Counted from the first letter of the stretch, positions 1 to 7,380 are shown. The stretch: DNA of 13,089 nucleotides from Prevotella sp. CAG:891 (GCA_000437675.1 FR901805.1:8540-21628); one strand, 5' to 3'. Numbers and translations: made by a program. The notes: a model not told the origin generated them from the letters alone.

Positions 1-1022
1 ATGCTGCCACTGGTATTCCTGCTGCTGCTTCATTCAAGCACGTTTCACCCGCTGGCGCAGCTGTTGGTATTCCTATGAGTGATACCTTACGCAAAATTTA
101 TTTTGTCGATGATATTGCAGAACCCCTTTCCCCTATCGCTACAGCTTATGCTCGTGCAAGAGGAGCTGACCGCATGTCTTCTTATGGCGATTTCATTTCG
201 CTTTCTGATACTTGCGACAAAGCTACGGCCCTGCTTATCAAGCGTGAAGTTAGCGATGGCGTGATAGCACCTGATTATACTGAAGAGGCATTAGAAATTT
301 TGCGTGCAAAGCGTAATGGCACCTATGTAATTCTTAAAATGGACACGAATTACAAACCTGCCCCCATCGAACACAAACAGGTGTTTGGTATTACCTTTGA
401 ACAAGGAAGAAATGAAATCGATTTGACAGGCGACGAACTTTTCGCGAATATCCCAACAGAGAACAAAACATTCACAGAAGAGGCTAAGCGCGACCTTAAA
501 ATCGCTTTGATTACACTGAAATATACACAATCTAACTCTGTTTGCTACGCAAAGGATGGACAGGCAATTGGTATTGGTGCTGGTCAGCAAAGTCGAATTC
601 ACTGTACTCGTCTTGCAGGAAATAAAGCAGACATTTGGTGGCTTCGTCAGCATCCTAAGGTTATGAACTTACCTTGGGTTGACAAAATCAGAAGAGCTGA
701 CCGCGATAATACGATTGATATATACATCTCTGACGATTACGAAGATGTATTGGCCGATGGTACATGGCAGCTGTTCTTTAAAGAAAAGCCTGAAGTGCTT
801 ACACGCGAAGAAAAGCGAGCTTGGATTGCACAGAATACCAATGTTTCATTAGGATCTGATGCGTTCTTCCCATTTGGCGACAATATTGAACGTGCACATA
901 AAAGTGGTGTGCAATTTGTAGCTCAAGCTGGAGGTAGCGTTCGCGATGACCATGTTATCAGCACTTGCAACAAGTATGGCATGGCTATGGCATTCACTGG
1001 TATTCGTTTGTTCCACCACTAA
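1..1022 (+). CDS. purH: AICAR formyltransferase (PurH C-terminal domain type), 5' end outside the window
   Basis: Transfers a formyl group from 10-formyltetrahydrofolate to AICAR, the penultimate step of purine synthesis in the cytoplasm. The first ATG inside the frame is at 75, but the frame is open from position 3 and already encodes the conserved block SFKHVSPAGAAVG, whose Lys-His pair is catalytic in this family. The true start is therefore upstream and 339 residues are visible. Other family blocks are ARARGADRMSSYGDF, KYTQSNSVCYAKDGQ, GIGAGQQSRIHCTRLAG, SDAFFPFGDN and a C-terminus ending in RLFHH. These resemble eukaryotic ATIC more than E. coli PurH (from memory). Stand-alone forms of about 390 residues without the IMP cyclohydrolase domain are known in Bacteroides, but the window cannot show whether that domain is present here. 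The stop is followed 16 nt later by a small basic ORF. Confidence 0.93.
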   Translation, partial: AATGIPAAASFKHVSPAGAAVGIPMSDTLRKIYFVDDIAEPLSPIATAYARARGADRMSSYGDFISLSDTCDKATALLIKREVSDGVIAPDYTEEALEILRAKRNGTYVILKMDTNYKPAPIEHKQVFGITFEQGRNEIDLTGDELFANIPTENKTFTEEAKRDLKIALITLKYTQSNSVCYAKDGQAIGIGAGQQSRIHCTRLAGNKADIWWLRQHPKVMNLPWVDKIRRADRDNTIDIYISDDYEDVLADGTWQLFFKEKPEVLTREEKRAWIAQNTNVSLGSDAFFPFGDNIERAHKSGVQFVAQAGGSVRDDHVISTCNKYGMAMAFTGIRLFHH

Positions 1023-1038
1023 TCAATAAATTTGCATT

Positions 1039-1254
1039 ATGACTGTAAGCCGAAAAGCCTCTGACGATGAAATAACCCAGGCTATCACTGTTGGCATCAC
1101 CTTTAAAGGAGCTAAACTTAAAAAGGCTACAACAGAAACAAAAATTAAAACTAAAGCAAAGAAGAAAACCTACATTACTGGTTTACATGGTTCTGGAGCT
1201 GCTAAAAAGAAAGCAGAAATCAGACAAAGACGTGCCAATCGTCATAAGAAATAA
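1039..1254 (+). CDS. Small lysine-rich basic protein, function unknown (71 aa)
   Basis: I do not recognise this protein. It begins 16 nt after the formyltransferase stop in the same direction and ends 38 nt before a strong terminator, so it would be the last gene of that transcript. The first third is mixed (MTVSRKASDDEITQAITVGI). The rest is very rich in Lys, Thr and Ala, with runs such as KTKAKKK and a basic tail ending RRANRHKK. It has no cysteine and no membrane segment. The charge suggests nucleic-acid or ribosome contact, but this is inference from composition only. An overlapping frame (1091-1288) is also open, so coding status rests on position, length and the clean ATG start. No Shine-Dalgarno is seen, which is usual in this phylum. 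Confidence 0.5.
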   Translation: MTVSRKASDDEITQAITVGITFKGAKLKKATTETKIKTKAKKKTYITGLHGSGAAKKKAEIRQRRANRHKK

Positions 1255-1292
1255 ACTGGTACTTGTTTGTTACCTTCTAATAACGTAGTATT

Positions 1293-1332
1293 CAGCGAGA
1301 TTGTACTTAAGATGTATAATCTCGCTGTTTTT
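1293..1332 (+). terminator. Rho-independent terminator after the formyltransferase and basic-protein genes
   Basis: A perfect 10-bp stem (CAGCGAGATT at 1293-1302 with AATCTCGCTG at 1318-1327) is extended inward by four more pairs including one G-T wobble, leaving a 7-nt loop at 1307-1313. Five T residues follow directly at 1328-1332. It sits 38 nt downstream of the 71-residue ORF. Confidence 0.88.
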
Positions 1333-1349
1333 GAATACCAAATGGATCA

Positions 1350-1428
1350 GTAGCAAAAAGGGAGAGTAGCAAAAAGTGGGGGCTGCAGCATTTGGGTGAA
1401 GCAAAACGTTGCTGCTTCGTACGTTTTG
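1350..1428. repeat. Cluster of short direct and inverted repeats in gene-free DNA
   Basis: GTAGCAAAAAG occurs twice, at 1350-1360 and 1366-1376 (16-nt period), followed by a G-rich run. An 8-bp perfect inverted repeat, CAAAACGT at 1402-1409 and ACGTTTTG at 1421-1428, encloses 11 nt. The whole stretch 1333-1573 carries no credible ORF and lies just upstream of a strong promoter. It could be a protein-binding region or the remnant of an inserted element. I cannot tell which. Confidence 0.5.
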
Positions 1429-1573
1429 AGAATCGGCAAGAGATAAAATGTTATATCCCGATTTCATTTTTTTCGCGTTTGGAAAATGCACCGAAGTGCC
1501 CGTAGATAAAGGGCTGAATACCCATTTTAGGGTGTGGAAAAATTTCGAGGTGCGATATTAGGGGACCAAAAAA

Positions 1574-1606
1574 TTTGGATTTCGGGTTGTCCATGTTGTA
1601 TCTTTG
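1574..1606 (+). promoter_or_regulatory. Strong Bacteroidetes-type promoter with no protein gene downstream
   Basis: TTTG at 1574-1577, a 21-nt spacer, then TATCTTTG at 1599-1606 fit the phylum's -33/-7 consensus (TTTG / TAnnTTTG) exactly. Transcription should begin near 1610-1613. A perfect 7-bp inverted repeat (CACTTGC 1607-1613, GCAAGTG 1625-1631) straddles the predicted start and could be an operator or a 5' hairpin. Confidence 0.7.
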
Positions 1607-1678
1607 CACTTGCTAAGTGAGGTTGCAAGTGGAGCCCCACAGATGAAAAAACAAATTTATCCGATTGATTCATTCAGC

Positions 1679-1690
1679 GTTCTTTGACAT
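1679..1690 (+). promoter_or_regulatory. boxA-like antitermination element
   Basis: GTTCTTTGACAT closely resembles the boxA element of rRNA leaders (E. coli TGCTCTTTAACA) and the form I recall before 16S genes in Bacteroidetes. BoxA binds NusB/NusE in the nascent RNA and protects untranslated transcripts from termination. It lies about 68 nt after the predicted transcription start, a leader-like position, but no rRNA follows. Confidence 0.5.
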
Positions 1691-1801
1691 TTTGTTACAA
1701 CAGAAAGTAAGGCAGGTAGGCCTGTCTGAAACCCATGATGCGAAGTTGAGTTTTACCACATGCTTTTGCGACTGAGCCTACTAAATGCTTTTTACGAATA
1801 T

Positions 1802-1851
1802 ATACATAAAAAGAATCCGCAAAGCATACCTATTTTAGTATGCTTTGCGGA
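1802..1851 (-). terminator. nagB terminator, also the likely end of the + strand transcript
   Basis: A perfect 14-bp stem (TCCGCAAAGCATAC 1816-1829 with GTATGCTTTGCGGA 1838-1851) has an 8-nt loop. Read on the minus strand it follows the nagB stop by about 29 nt and runs into TTCTTTTTAT, a good U-tract (1806-1815). On the + strand the tail is only CTTAATTTA, so termination in that direction is probably weaker. Confidence 0.85.
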
Positions 1852-1880
1852 CTTAATTTAGTTAGGCACCTTTACTTATA

Positions 1881-2672
1881 TTAAAGGTTTTCCTTTTCAA
1901 TATCCTTGAAATATTTGTAGGTTCCGTGTGAAATGTTCTCACAGGCAGCTTCATCACATACGATGATGCCATGCTGATGCATTTGGAGTACAGAAATGGT
2001 CCACATCTGAGTAACAGGACCTTCGATTGCTGCTTGAAGAGCACGACCCTTGTTGTGGCCATTGCAAAGAATGAGAACCTCTTTGGCTGCCATTACAGTG
2101 CCTACACCAACAGTGAGTGCAGTTGCAGGTACGTTGTCAGGATTACCACCAAAGAAACGTGAATTGGCAACACGCGTATCAGTGGTCAAGGTTTTTTGAC
2201 GAGTACGGCTAGTCAGTGAGCTTCCCGGTTCGTTGAATGCAATGTGTCCGTCAGGACCAATACCGCCAATGAAAAGATCGATGCCACCTACTTCGGCAAT
2301 CATTTTTTCGTAATTAGCGCATTCTGCTTCCAAATCTTCGGCATTACCATTGAGGATGTGGATGTTTTCTTTCGGGCAATCAATGTGATTAAAGAAGTTA
2401 TTGGCCATGAAAGAATGGTAGCTTTCAGGATGTGATTCAGGCAAACCAACGTATTCGTCCATGTTGAACGTAAGAACGTGCTTGAAGCTTACGCGTCCTT
2501 CTTGATTAGCCTTAATCAAAGCCTTGTACATACCGATGGGTGAAGAACCGGTAGGAAGACCTAAAACGAAAGGCTTCTCAGCAGTAGGATTGGCTGCATT
2601 TATTTTGTTTACCACATAGTCTGCTGCCCACTGTGACAACTTCTCGTAATCGGGTTCAATAATAACTCTCAT
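1881..2672 (-). CDS. nagB: Glucosamine-6-phosphate deaminase NagB
   Basis: Converts glucosamine-6-phosphate to fructose-6-phosphate and ammonia, feeding amino sugars into glycolysis in the cytoplasm. At 263 residues it matches the usual length (266 in E. coli), and catalytic positions fall at the same numbers: Asp72 in NMDEYVGLP, Asp141, His143 and Glu148 in GGIGPDGHIAFNEPGSS. The phosphate-binding LGLPTGSSP loop is at residues 37-45. The ATG at 2672 is supported by the family N-terminus (MRVIIEPDYEKLSQ) and by a promoter 43-73 nt upstream. The gene is monocistronic: its own promoter lies upstream and a strong terminator directly downstream. It is divergent from dnaE. No operator for an amino-sugar repressor was recognised. 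Confidence 0.97.
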   Translation of the reverse strand: MRVIIEPDYEKLSQWAADYVVNKINAANPTAEKPFVLGLPTGSSPIGMYKALIKANQEGRVSFKHVLTFNMDEYVGLPESHPESYHSFMANNFFNHIDCPKENIHILNGNAEDLEAECANYEKMIAEVGGIDLFIGGIGPDGHIAFNEPGSSLTSRTRQKTLTTDTRVANSRFFGGNPDNVPATALTVGVGTVMAAKEVLILCNGHNKGRALQAAIEGPVTQMWTISVLQMHQHGIIVCDEAACENISHGTYKYFKDIEKENL

Positions 2673-2714
2673 AACTGATGTTTTTAAATAGTGAAAGAGG
2701 TTTTAGATTTCACG

Positions 2715-2745
2715 CAAATTTAGCCATTCTTTGAATAACATCCAA
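2715..2745 (-). promoter_or_regulatory. nagB promoter
   Basis: On the minus strand TTG (2745-2743), 20 nt, then TAAATTTG (2722-2715) fit the Bacteroidetes -33/-7 consensus. Initiation near 2709 would give a leader of about 35-40 nt before the nagB ATG. Confidence 0.65.
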
Positions 2746-2792
2746 GTGATTGTTGATTTTCTTTTACCAAAAAGAAAATTAGTATGAAAAAC

Positions 2793-2942
2793 TTTCAAAT
2801 CAAATTTGCTTTTCGTAGTTTTGCATTGAAATAGTGTTTTATCTTTCATCCTAAGGAGTATATTTTTTATCTCTTATTATTTGAGCATCGAAATAGAGTC
2901 TGTTAATTTGATTTCACTTTCTCTGATTTACTAATTAATTAG
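2793..2942 (+). promoter_or_regulatory. Candidate dnaE promoters and a palindrome in the nagB-dnaE intergenic region
   Basis: The 416-nt gap 2673-3088 holds no gene. On the + strand TAGTTTTG (2816-2823) matches the -7 consensus with an imperfect TTTC 19 nt upstream (2793-2796). A second candidate pairs TTTG (2880-2883), 19 nt, with TTAATTTG (2903-2910), one mismatch. Either would give dnaE a leader of about 170-260 nt. A perfect 12-bp palindrome, CTAATTAATTAG, lies at 2931-2942 and may be a protein site or chance in AT-rich DNA. I see nothing recognisable from 2943 to 3088. Confidence 0.4.
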
Positions 2943-3088
2943 GAAGCACATATTCATTTATACAAGTAATCAAACAGGCATTAGGATATGACACTGATTG
3001 GTAATCTAATCTTATAAATGGCTTTAGGTTCTACAACGAGATATTTAATAATTCTGCCGTTGTGTATCCTTTCATACATATAATAGAC

Positions 3089-6000
3089 ATGCAAGATTTC
3101 GTTCATTTACATGTTCACACCCAGTATTCCATATTAGATGGACAAGCTTCCATTTCAAAATTGGTCGACAAGGCTATTCGTGACGGCATGCGCGGTATGG
3201 CCATAACCGACCATGGAAATATGATGGGTATCAAGGAATTCTTTAATTATACGAGTAAGGTTCGTGGTAAAGCAAAAGGTATCGTAAAGGATACTGAAGC
3301 TAAGTTAGAGGCCTTACAGAATGGTTCCTATCAGGTGAAAAGCGAGGATGGTCAATCGGTCGAAACGATGATTGAAGAATGCAAGGCTATCTTGAGCAAA
3401 CAACGTCGAATAGCTGATTTTAAACCTATATTTGGCTGCGAAATGTATGTAGCCCGACGAGGAGATAAAACCTTGAAGCAAGACCGTGTTGACCAATCTG
3501 GTTGGCACCTTATTGTGTTAGCAAAAAATGAGCAGGGATATCATAACTTAATAAAACTTGTCTCGAACTCATGGGTTGACGGTTTTTACATGCGCCCACG
3601 TACTGACCATAAAGATTTGGAGAAGTATCATGAAGGTCTTATCATCTGTTCGGCTTGCTTAGGTGGTGAAATTCCTCAAAAAATTATGCAACAAAATCTG
3701 CAGGCGGCTGAAGATGCTATTCTGTGGTTTAAAAGGGTATTTGGAGATGATTACTACTTGGAACTACAACGCCATGAAGTAAAAGATCCAAGCATAAGAG
3801 CAAACCGAAACACATTTCACGAGCAAGTTGGAGTAAACAAAGAACTGATTAAACTTGCTGAGAAATGCAACGTAAAATACATCTGTTCAAACGACTGTCA
3901 CTTTGTTGACGAGGAAAATGCAGAGGCCCATGATAGGCTTATATGTCTTTCGACCGGACGAGATTTAGACGATCCCAAGCGTATGCTTTATACCAAACAG
4001 GAATGGTTTAAAACGCGCGCTGAAATGAATGATGTATTTGCTGATCTGCCTGAAGCCCTCAGTACAACTTGTGAGATTTGCGACAAAGTCGAAACGTACT
4101 CCATCGACCATGCACCAATCATGCCAAACTTTGCCATTCCTGAGGAATTTGGCACAGAGGAATTATATCGTAAAAACTTAACAGAAAAAGACCTTTTCGA
4201 TGAATTTACTCAAGATGAGAATGGCAATGTAGTAATGAGCGAAGAAGATGGCTTGGCTAAAATCAAAAAACTTGGAGGATTCGATAAACTGTATCGCATT
4301 AAACTCGAAGCTGATTATTTGGCCAAACTGGCTTATGAAGGTGCAATTAAAAGATATGGCGATCCGTTGTCTGATGAAGTAAAAGAACGTATTAATTTTG
4401 AACTGCACATTATGAAGACCATGGGTTTTCCTGGTTACTTTTTAATTGTGCAGGACTATATTCGTGCTGCGCGTGAAGAACTCAACGTGAGTGTTGGACC
4501 AGGCCGTGGTTCTGCAGCTGGTAGTGCTGTTGCTTACTGCTTAGGTATCACACAAATCGACCCTATCAAATATGACTTGCTGTTTGAGCGTTTCTTGAAC
4601 CCTGACCGTATTTCATTGCCTGATATTGACGTCGACTTTGACGATGATGGCCGTGGACGCGTCTTGAACTGGGTAACTCAAAAATATGGAGCCGATAATG
4701 TAGCACACATTATTACTTATGGTACGATGGCAACAAAATTGGCTATCAAGGATGTTGCCCGCGTGCAAAAACTGCCATTGAACACATCGAATGCCTTATG
4801 TAAACTTATCCCTGATAAATTACCTGAAGGTCCTGATGGGAAAGTTCCTAAAATGAATCTTCCCAATGCTATTGCTGCCATACCGGAACTACGAGAAGCT
4901 GAAGCTTCAACTGATCCGTTATTGCGAGATACAATCAGGTATGCTAAAATGCTTGAGGGTAATGTACGTAATACGGGTGTTCATGCTTGTGGTTTTATCA
5001 TCTGTAGGGACAATATTTCTGACTGGGTACCCGTTTCAACAGCAAAAGATAAAGAAACGGGCGAGGAACTCCACTGTACTCAGTATGAAGGAAAAGTGAT
5101 TGAAGAAACAGGCCTGATTAAAATGGACTTTTTAGGCTTAAAAACGCTATCAATCATTAAAGAGACTCTAGAGAATATCAAACTTTCATTAGGTATTGAA
5201 CTCGATATTGATGAAATTAGCATTGAAGATCCAGCTACCTACCAACTCTATTGTGATGGACGTACGATAGGTACATTCCAATTTGAGTCTCCGGGTATGC
5301 AGAAGCACTTGCGTGATTTGCAACCTTCAACTTTCGAAGATCTCATTGCAATGAATGCCCTGTATCGCCCGGGACCTATGCAATACATCCCTTCCTTCAT
5401 AGCCCGTAAACATGGCGATGAACCAATTACATACGACTTACCATGTATGGAAAAGTACTTGAAAGATACGTATGGAATTACAGTTTATCAGGAGCAAGTC
5501 ATGCTTTTGTCTCGTGTAATCGCAAACTTCACACGTGGTGAAAGTGATGCCCTTCGTAAGGCAATGGGTAAGAAGTTGATTGATAAGCTGAATCACATGT
5601 ATCCCAAATTCATTAAGGGAGGTACTGCAAATGGCCACGACCCTAAAATCCTTGAAAAAATTTGGGAAGACTGGCGAGCTTTTGCTTCGTATGCCTTTAA
5701 CAAAAGTCATGCGACATGTTATTCATGGGTTGCTTACCAAACTGCTTATTTGAAGGCTAATTACCCATCGCAGTACATGGCTGGTGTGATGAGCCGAAGC
5801 CTCTCTGACATCGGTACTGTGTCGAAACTGATGGACGAATGTAAGTCTATGGGTATTAACACTCTGGGCCCTGATATCAATGAGAGTTATCTCAAGTTCA
5901 GTGTGACCCACAATGGCGATATACGTTTTGGTATGGGAGCGGTTAAGGGTGTTGGTGAAGGTGCTGTTCTACACATTCTTGAAGAACGCAAGAAAAATGG

Positions 6001-6934
6001 TCCATTCAAATCAATTTTCGATTTGGTTGAACGCATAAACCTCACACTTTGCAATAAGAAATCGCTTGAAAGCTTAGCATTAGCTGGTGGCTTTGACAGT
6101 TTTGAAACTTACTCTCGTGAACAGTTTGTTACACCTGATGAAAATGGTGAAACGTTCCTCGACAAACTAGTCAAATACGCAGCCAGATACCAAGCAGACC
6201 GTGCAGAAAATACCATGGCTCTGTTTGGACCAGAAATGATGATTGAAATTGCTAAACCTGAACCAGTCAGTAATGTTATCCGTTGGAGCGATTTGGAGCG
6301 TTTGAACAAAGAGCGTGACTTAATTGGTATTTATATATCAGGACATCCACTTGACTCTTATCGCATCATTCTTGAGAATGTATGCAATACGCAAATGGCT
6401 CAACTTGAAGATCGCGAACAATTAGCAAATCAAGACATCACATTTGGTGGTATTGTAACTGATATTCGAGAAGGACAGGATCGCACAGGAAGGCCCTATG
6501 GCTTCGTAAAAATGGAAGATTACAGCGGAGCTGGAGAAATTCCACTATTCGGAGAAGATTGGGCAAAGTTCAGAGGATATTTCACTGTGGGTAATTCACT
6601 TTATGTCAATGCGCGAGTTGAAGCTAAAGAATGGAAGAAAACTCGTTATGATTTGATCATTGGGAAGATAGAATTTCTTACCGATGTTAAAGATAAAATC
6701 ATAAAAACGATAACCATCAATGTAAAGTTGGAATCTCTTACGCAAGCAGTAGCAACCGAACTATCAACAAAGATAAAAGACAATCAAGGTGAAACCGATG
6801 TTTATTTGAACATAATGGATTCCTCTGAACATACCTATATTCTCTTACAAAGCAAAAGATATAAAATGAATGTCAATGCAGATCTGATAAACTTTATCAA
6901 AAAGAACGAAGCATTAGACTATAAGATAAACTAA
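3089..6934 (+). CDS. dnaE: DNA polymerase III alpha subunit DnaE
   Basis: Replicative DNA polymerase that extends primed template in complex with the beta clamp. I choose the ATG at 3089 (1281 aa, MQDFVHLHVHTQYS) over the in-frame GTG at 3062, because family members start at MxxFVHLHxH and the nine extra residues are not conserved-looking. The PHP domain (about 1-290) keeps the metal ligands H8, H10, D17, H42, E118, H140, C190, D269 and H271. It has about 50 extra charged residues between ITDHGN and KPIFGCE compared with E. coli. The polymerase palm has the catalytic aspartates in PDIDVDF (D514, D516) and KMDFLGL (D680). Fingers blocks ITVYQEQVM and NKSHATCYSW follow. A MALFG stretch resembles a clamp-binding motif. 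An OB-fold lies at about 1114-1195, with a short C-terminal extension beyond. Longer than E. coli DnaE (1160 aa). Confidence 0.97.
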   Translation: MQDFVHLHVHTQYSILDGQASISKLVDKAIRDGMRGMAITDHGNMMGIKEFFNYTSKVRGKAKGIVKDTEAKLEALQNGSYQVKSEDGQSVETMIEECKAILSKQRRIADFKPIFGCEMYVARRGDKTLKQDRVDQSGWHLIVLAKNEQGYHNLIKLVSNSWVDGFYMRPRTDHKDLEKYHEGLIICSACLGGEIPQKIMQQNLQAAEDAILWFKRVFGDDYYLELQRHEVKDPSIRANRNTFHEQVGVNKELIKLAEKCNVKYICSNDCHFVDEENAEAHDRLICLSTGRDLDDPKRMLYTKQEWFKTRAEMNDVFADLPEALSTTCEICDKVETYSIDHAPIMPNFAIPEEFGTEELYRKNLTEKDLFDEFTQDENGNVVMSEEDGLAKIKKLGGFDKLYRIKLEADYLAKLAYEGAIKRYGDPLSDEVKERINFELHIMKTMGFPGYFLIVQDYIRAAREELNVSVGPGRGSAAGSAVAYCLGITQIDPIKYDLLFERFLNPDRISLPDIDVDFDDDGRGRVLNWVTQKYGADNVAHIITYGTMATKLAIKDVARVQKLPLNTSNALCKLIPDKLPEGPDGKVPKMNLPNAIAAIPELREAEASTDPLLRDTIRYAKMLEGNVRNTGVHACGFIICRDNISDWVPVSTAKDKETGEELHCTQYEGKVIEETGLIKMDFLGLKTLSIIKETLENIKLSLGIELDIDEISIEDPATYQLYCDGRTIGTFQFESPGMQKHLRDLQPSTFEDLIAMNALYRPGPMQYIPSFIARKHGDEPITYDLPCMEKYLKDTYGITVYQEQVMLLSRVIANFTRGESDALRKAMGKKLIDKLNHMYPKFIKGGTANGHDPKILEKIWEDWRAFASYAFNKSHATCYSWVAYQTAYLKANYPSQYMAGVMSRSLSDIGTVSKLMDECKSMGINTLGPDINESYLKFSVTHNGDIRFGMGAVKGVGEGAVLHILEERKKNGPFKSIFDLVERINLTLCNKKSLESLALAGGFDSFETYSREQFVTPDENGETFLDKLVKYAARYQADRAENTMALFGPEMMIEIAKPEPVSNVIRWSDLERLNKERDLIGIYISGHPLDSYRIILENVCNTQMAQLEDREQLANQDITFGGIVTDIREGQDRTGRPYGFVKMEDYSGAGEIPLFGEDWAKFRGYFTVGNSLYVNARVEAKEWKKTRYDLIIGKIEFLTDVKDKIIKTITINVKLESLTQAVATELSTKIKDNQGETDVYLNIMDSSEHTYILLQSKRYKMNVNADLINFIKKNEALDYKIN

Positions 6935-7014
6935 GTTCCCTTGAGAATACGCCGATTTTCAGCAGATAAATCAATATTTTACATACTAATTATATGAGTA
7001 ATGAATTTATTTGC

Positions 7015-7022
7015 TAACTTCG
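7015..7022 (+). promoter_or_regulatory. Possible thioredoxin promoter -7 element
   Basis: TAACTTCG, about 40 nt before the thioredoxin ATG, is one mismatch from TAnnTTTG. No clear TTG was found 19-21 nt upstream, so it is tentative. The dnaE-trxA gap (6935-7062) shows no obvious terminator hairpin, so readthrough from dnaE is also possible. Confidence 0.35.
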
Positions 7023-7062
7023 CAAAATCAAAACATACAACCCTAATTTAGCATATAAAGAC

Positions 7063-7380
7063 ATGGAAAAAATCATCACTGACGCTAACATTAGCGAACT
7101 CGAAGCAACCGGTTTACCCATTGTAATTGACTTCTCTGCAACTTGGTGCGGCCCCTGCAAGAAAATTGCTCCTATCATTGAAGAACTTGCTTCAGAATAT
7201 GAAGGCCGTGTTATCATTGGCAAATGCGATGTGGATGACAATGATGAACTCACATCAAAATATGGCATCAGAAACGTTCCTACGGTTCTCTTTATCAAAG
7301 ATGGTAACGTTATTGATAAAAACGTAGGCGCTGCTCCCAAAAGCGACTTTGTAGAAAAGGTTGAAGCGTTGTTGAAATAA
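7063..7380 (+). CDS. trxA: Thioredoxin
   Basis: Small cytoplasmic dithiol-disulfide oxidoreductase that reduces protein disulfides and is itself reduced by thioredoxin reductase. At 105 residues it has the single thioredoxin fold: active site WCGPC at 28-32 (Cys29, Cys32), buried Asp23 before it (equivalent to Asp26 of E. coli Trx), and the cis-proline Pro73 in NVPTVLF. There is no signal peptide or membrane anchor, which separates it from the many periplasmic TlpA/ResA-type proteins of this phylum. The ATG follows an A-rich stretch. It lies 128 nt after dnaE and 72 nt before a small acidic gene on the same strand, with no terminator seen between them, so the two small genes may be cotranscribed. 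Confidence 0.96.
   Translation: MEKIITDANISELEATGLPIVIDFSATWCGPCKKIAPIIEELASEYEGRVIIGKCDVDDNDELTSKYGIRNVPTVLFIKDGNVIDKNVGAAPKSDFVEKVEALLK

Larger units (their letters stand above)
1610..1851 (+). ncRNA. Candidate noncoding RNA or rRNA-like leader transcript (about 240 nt)
   Basis: I infer a transcript from the promoter at 1574-1606 to the hairpin at 1816-1851. It contains no ORF longer than a 14-codon one at 1643-1687 (MKKQIYPIDSFSVL), which I do not regard as a gene. Visible structure, in order: GTGG/CCAC hairpin at 1629-1640; boxA-like element at 1679-1690; a 7-bp hairpin AGGCAGG-TAGG-CCTGTCT at 1710-1727 with one wobble; a weak CTTTTTA/TAAAAAG pairing near 1788-1813; and the terminator stem. 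It could be a regulatory RNA (including a 6S-type or Bacteroidales-specific RNA), or the orphaned leader of a lost mobile element. Identity is not established from sequence alone. Confidence 0.45.

Noticed and set aside
1027..1034. TAAATTTG just before the 71-residue ORF, a perfect promoter -7 element
   Set aside because: Transcription would start at or after the ATG (1039), and the nearest upstream TTG is only 16 nt away. Probably chance in AT-rich DNA.
1270..1491. 73-residue ORF on the minus strand
   Set aside because: It runs through the terminator hairpin and repeat cluster, has no family resemblance, and its composition is not protein-like.
1643..1687. 14-codon ORF in the orphan transcript that could be an attenuator leader peptide
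   Set aside because: No codon run for a single amino acid, no downstream gene to regulate, and its stop overlaps the boxA-like element. Too short to support.
3062..3088. GTG start giving dnaE nine extra residues
   Set aside because: Homologues begin at the MxxFVHLHxH block. The ATG at 3089 fits the family start and the extension has no support.
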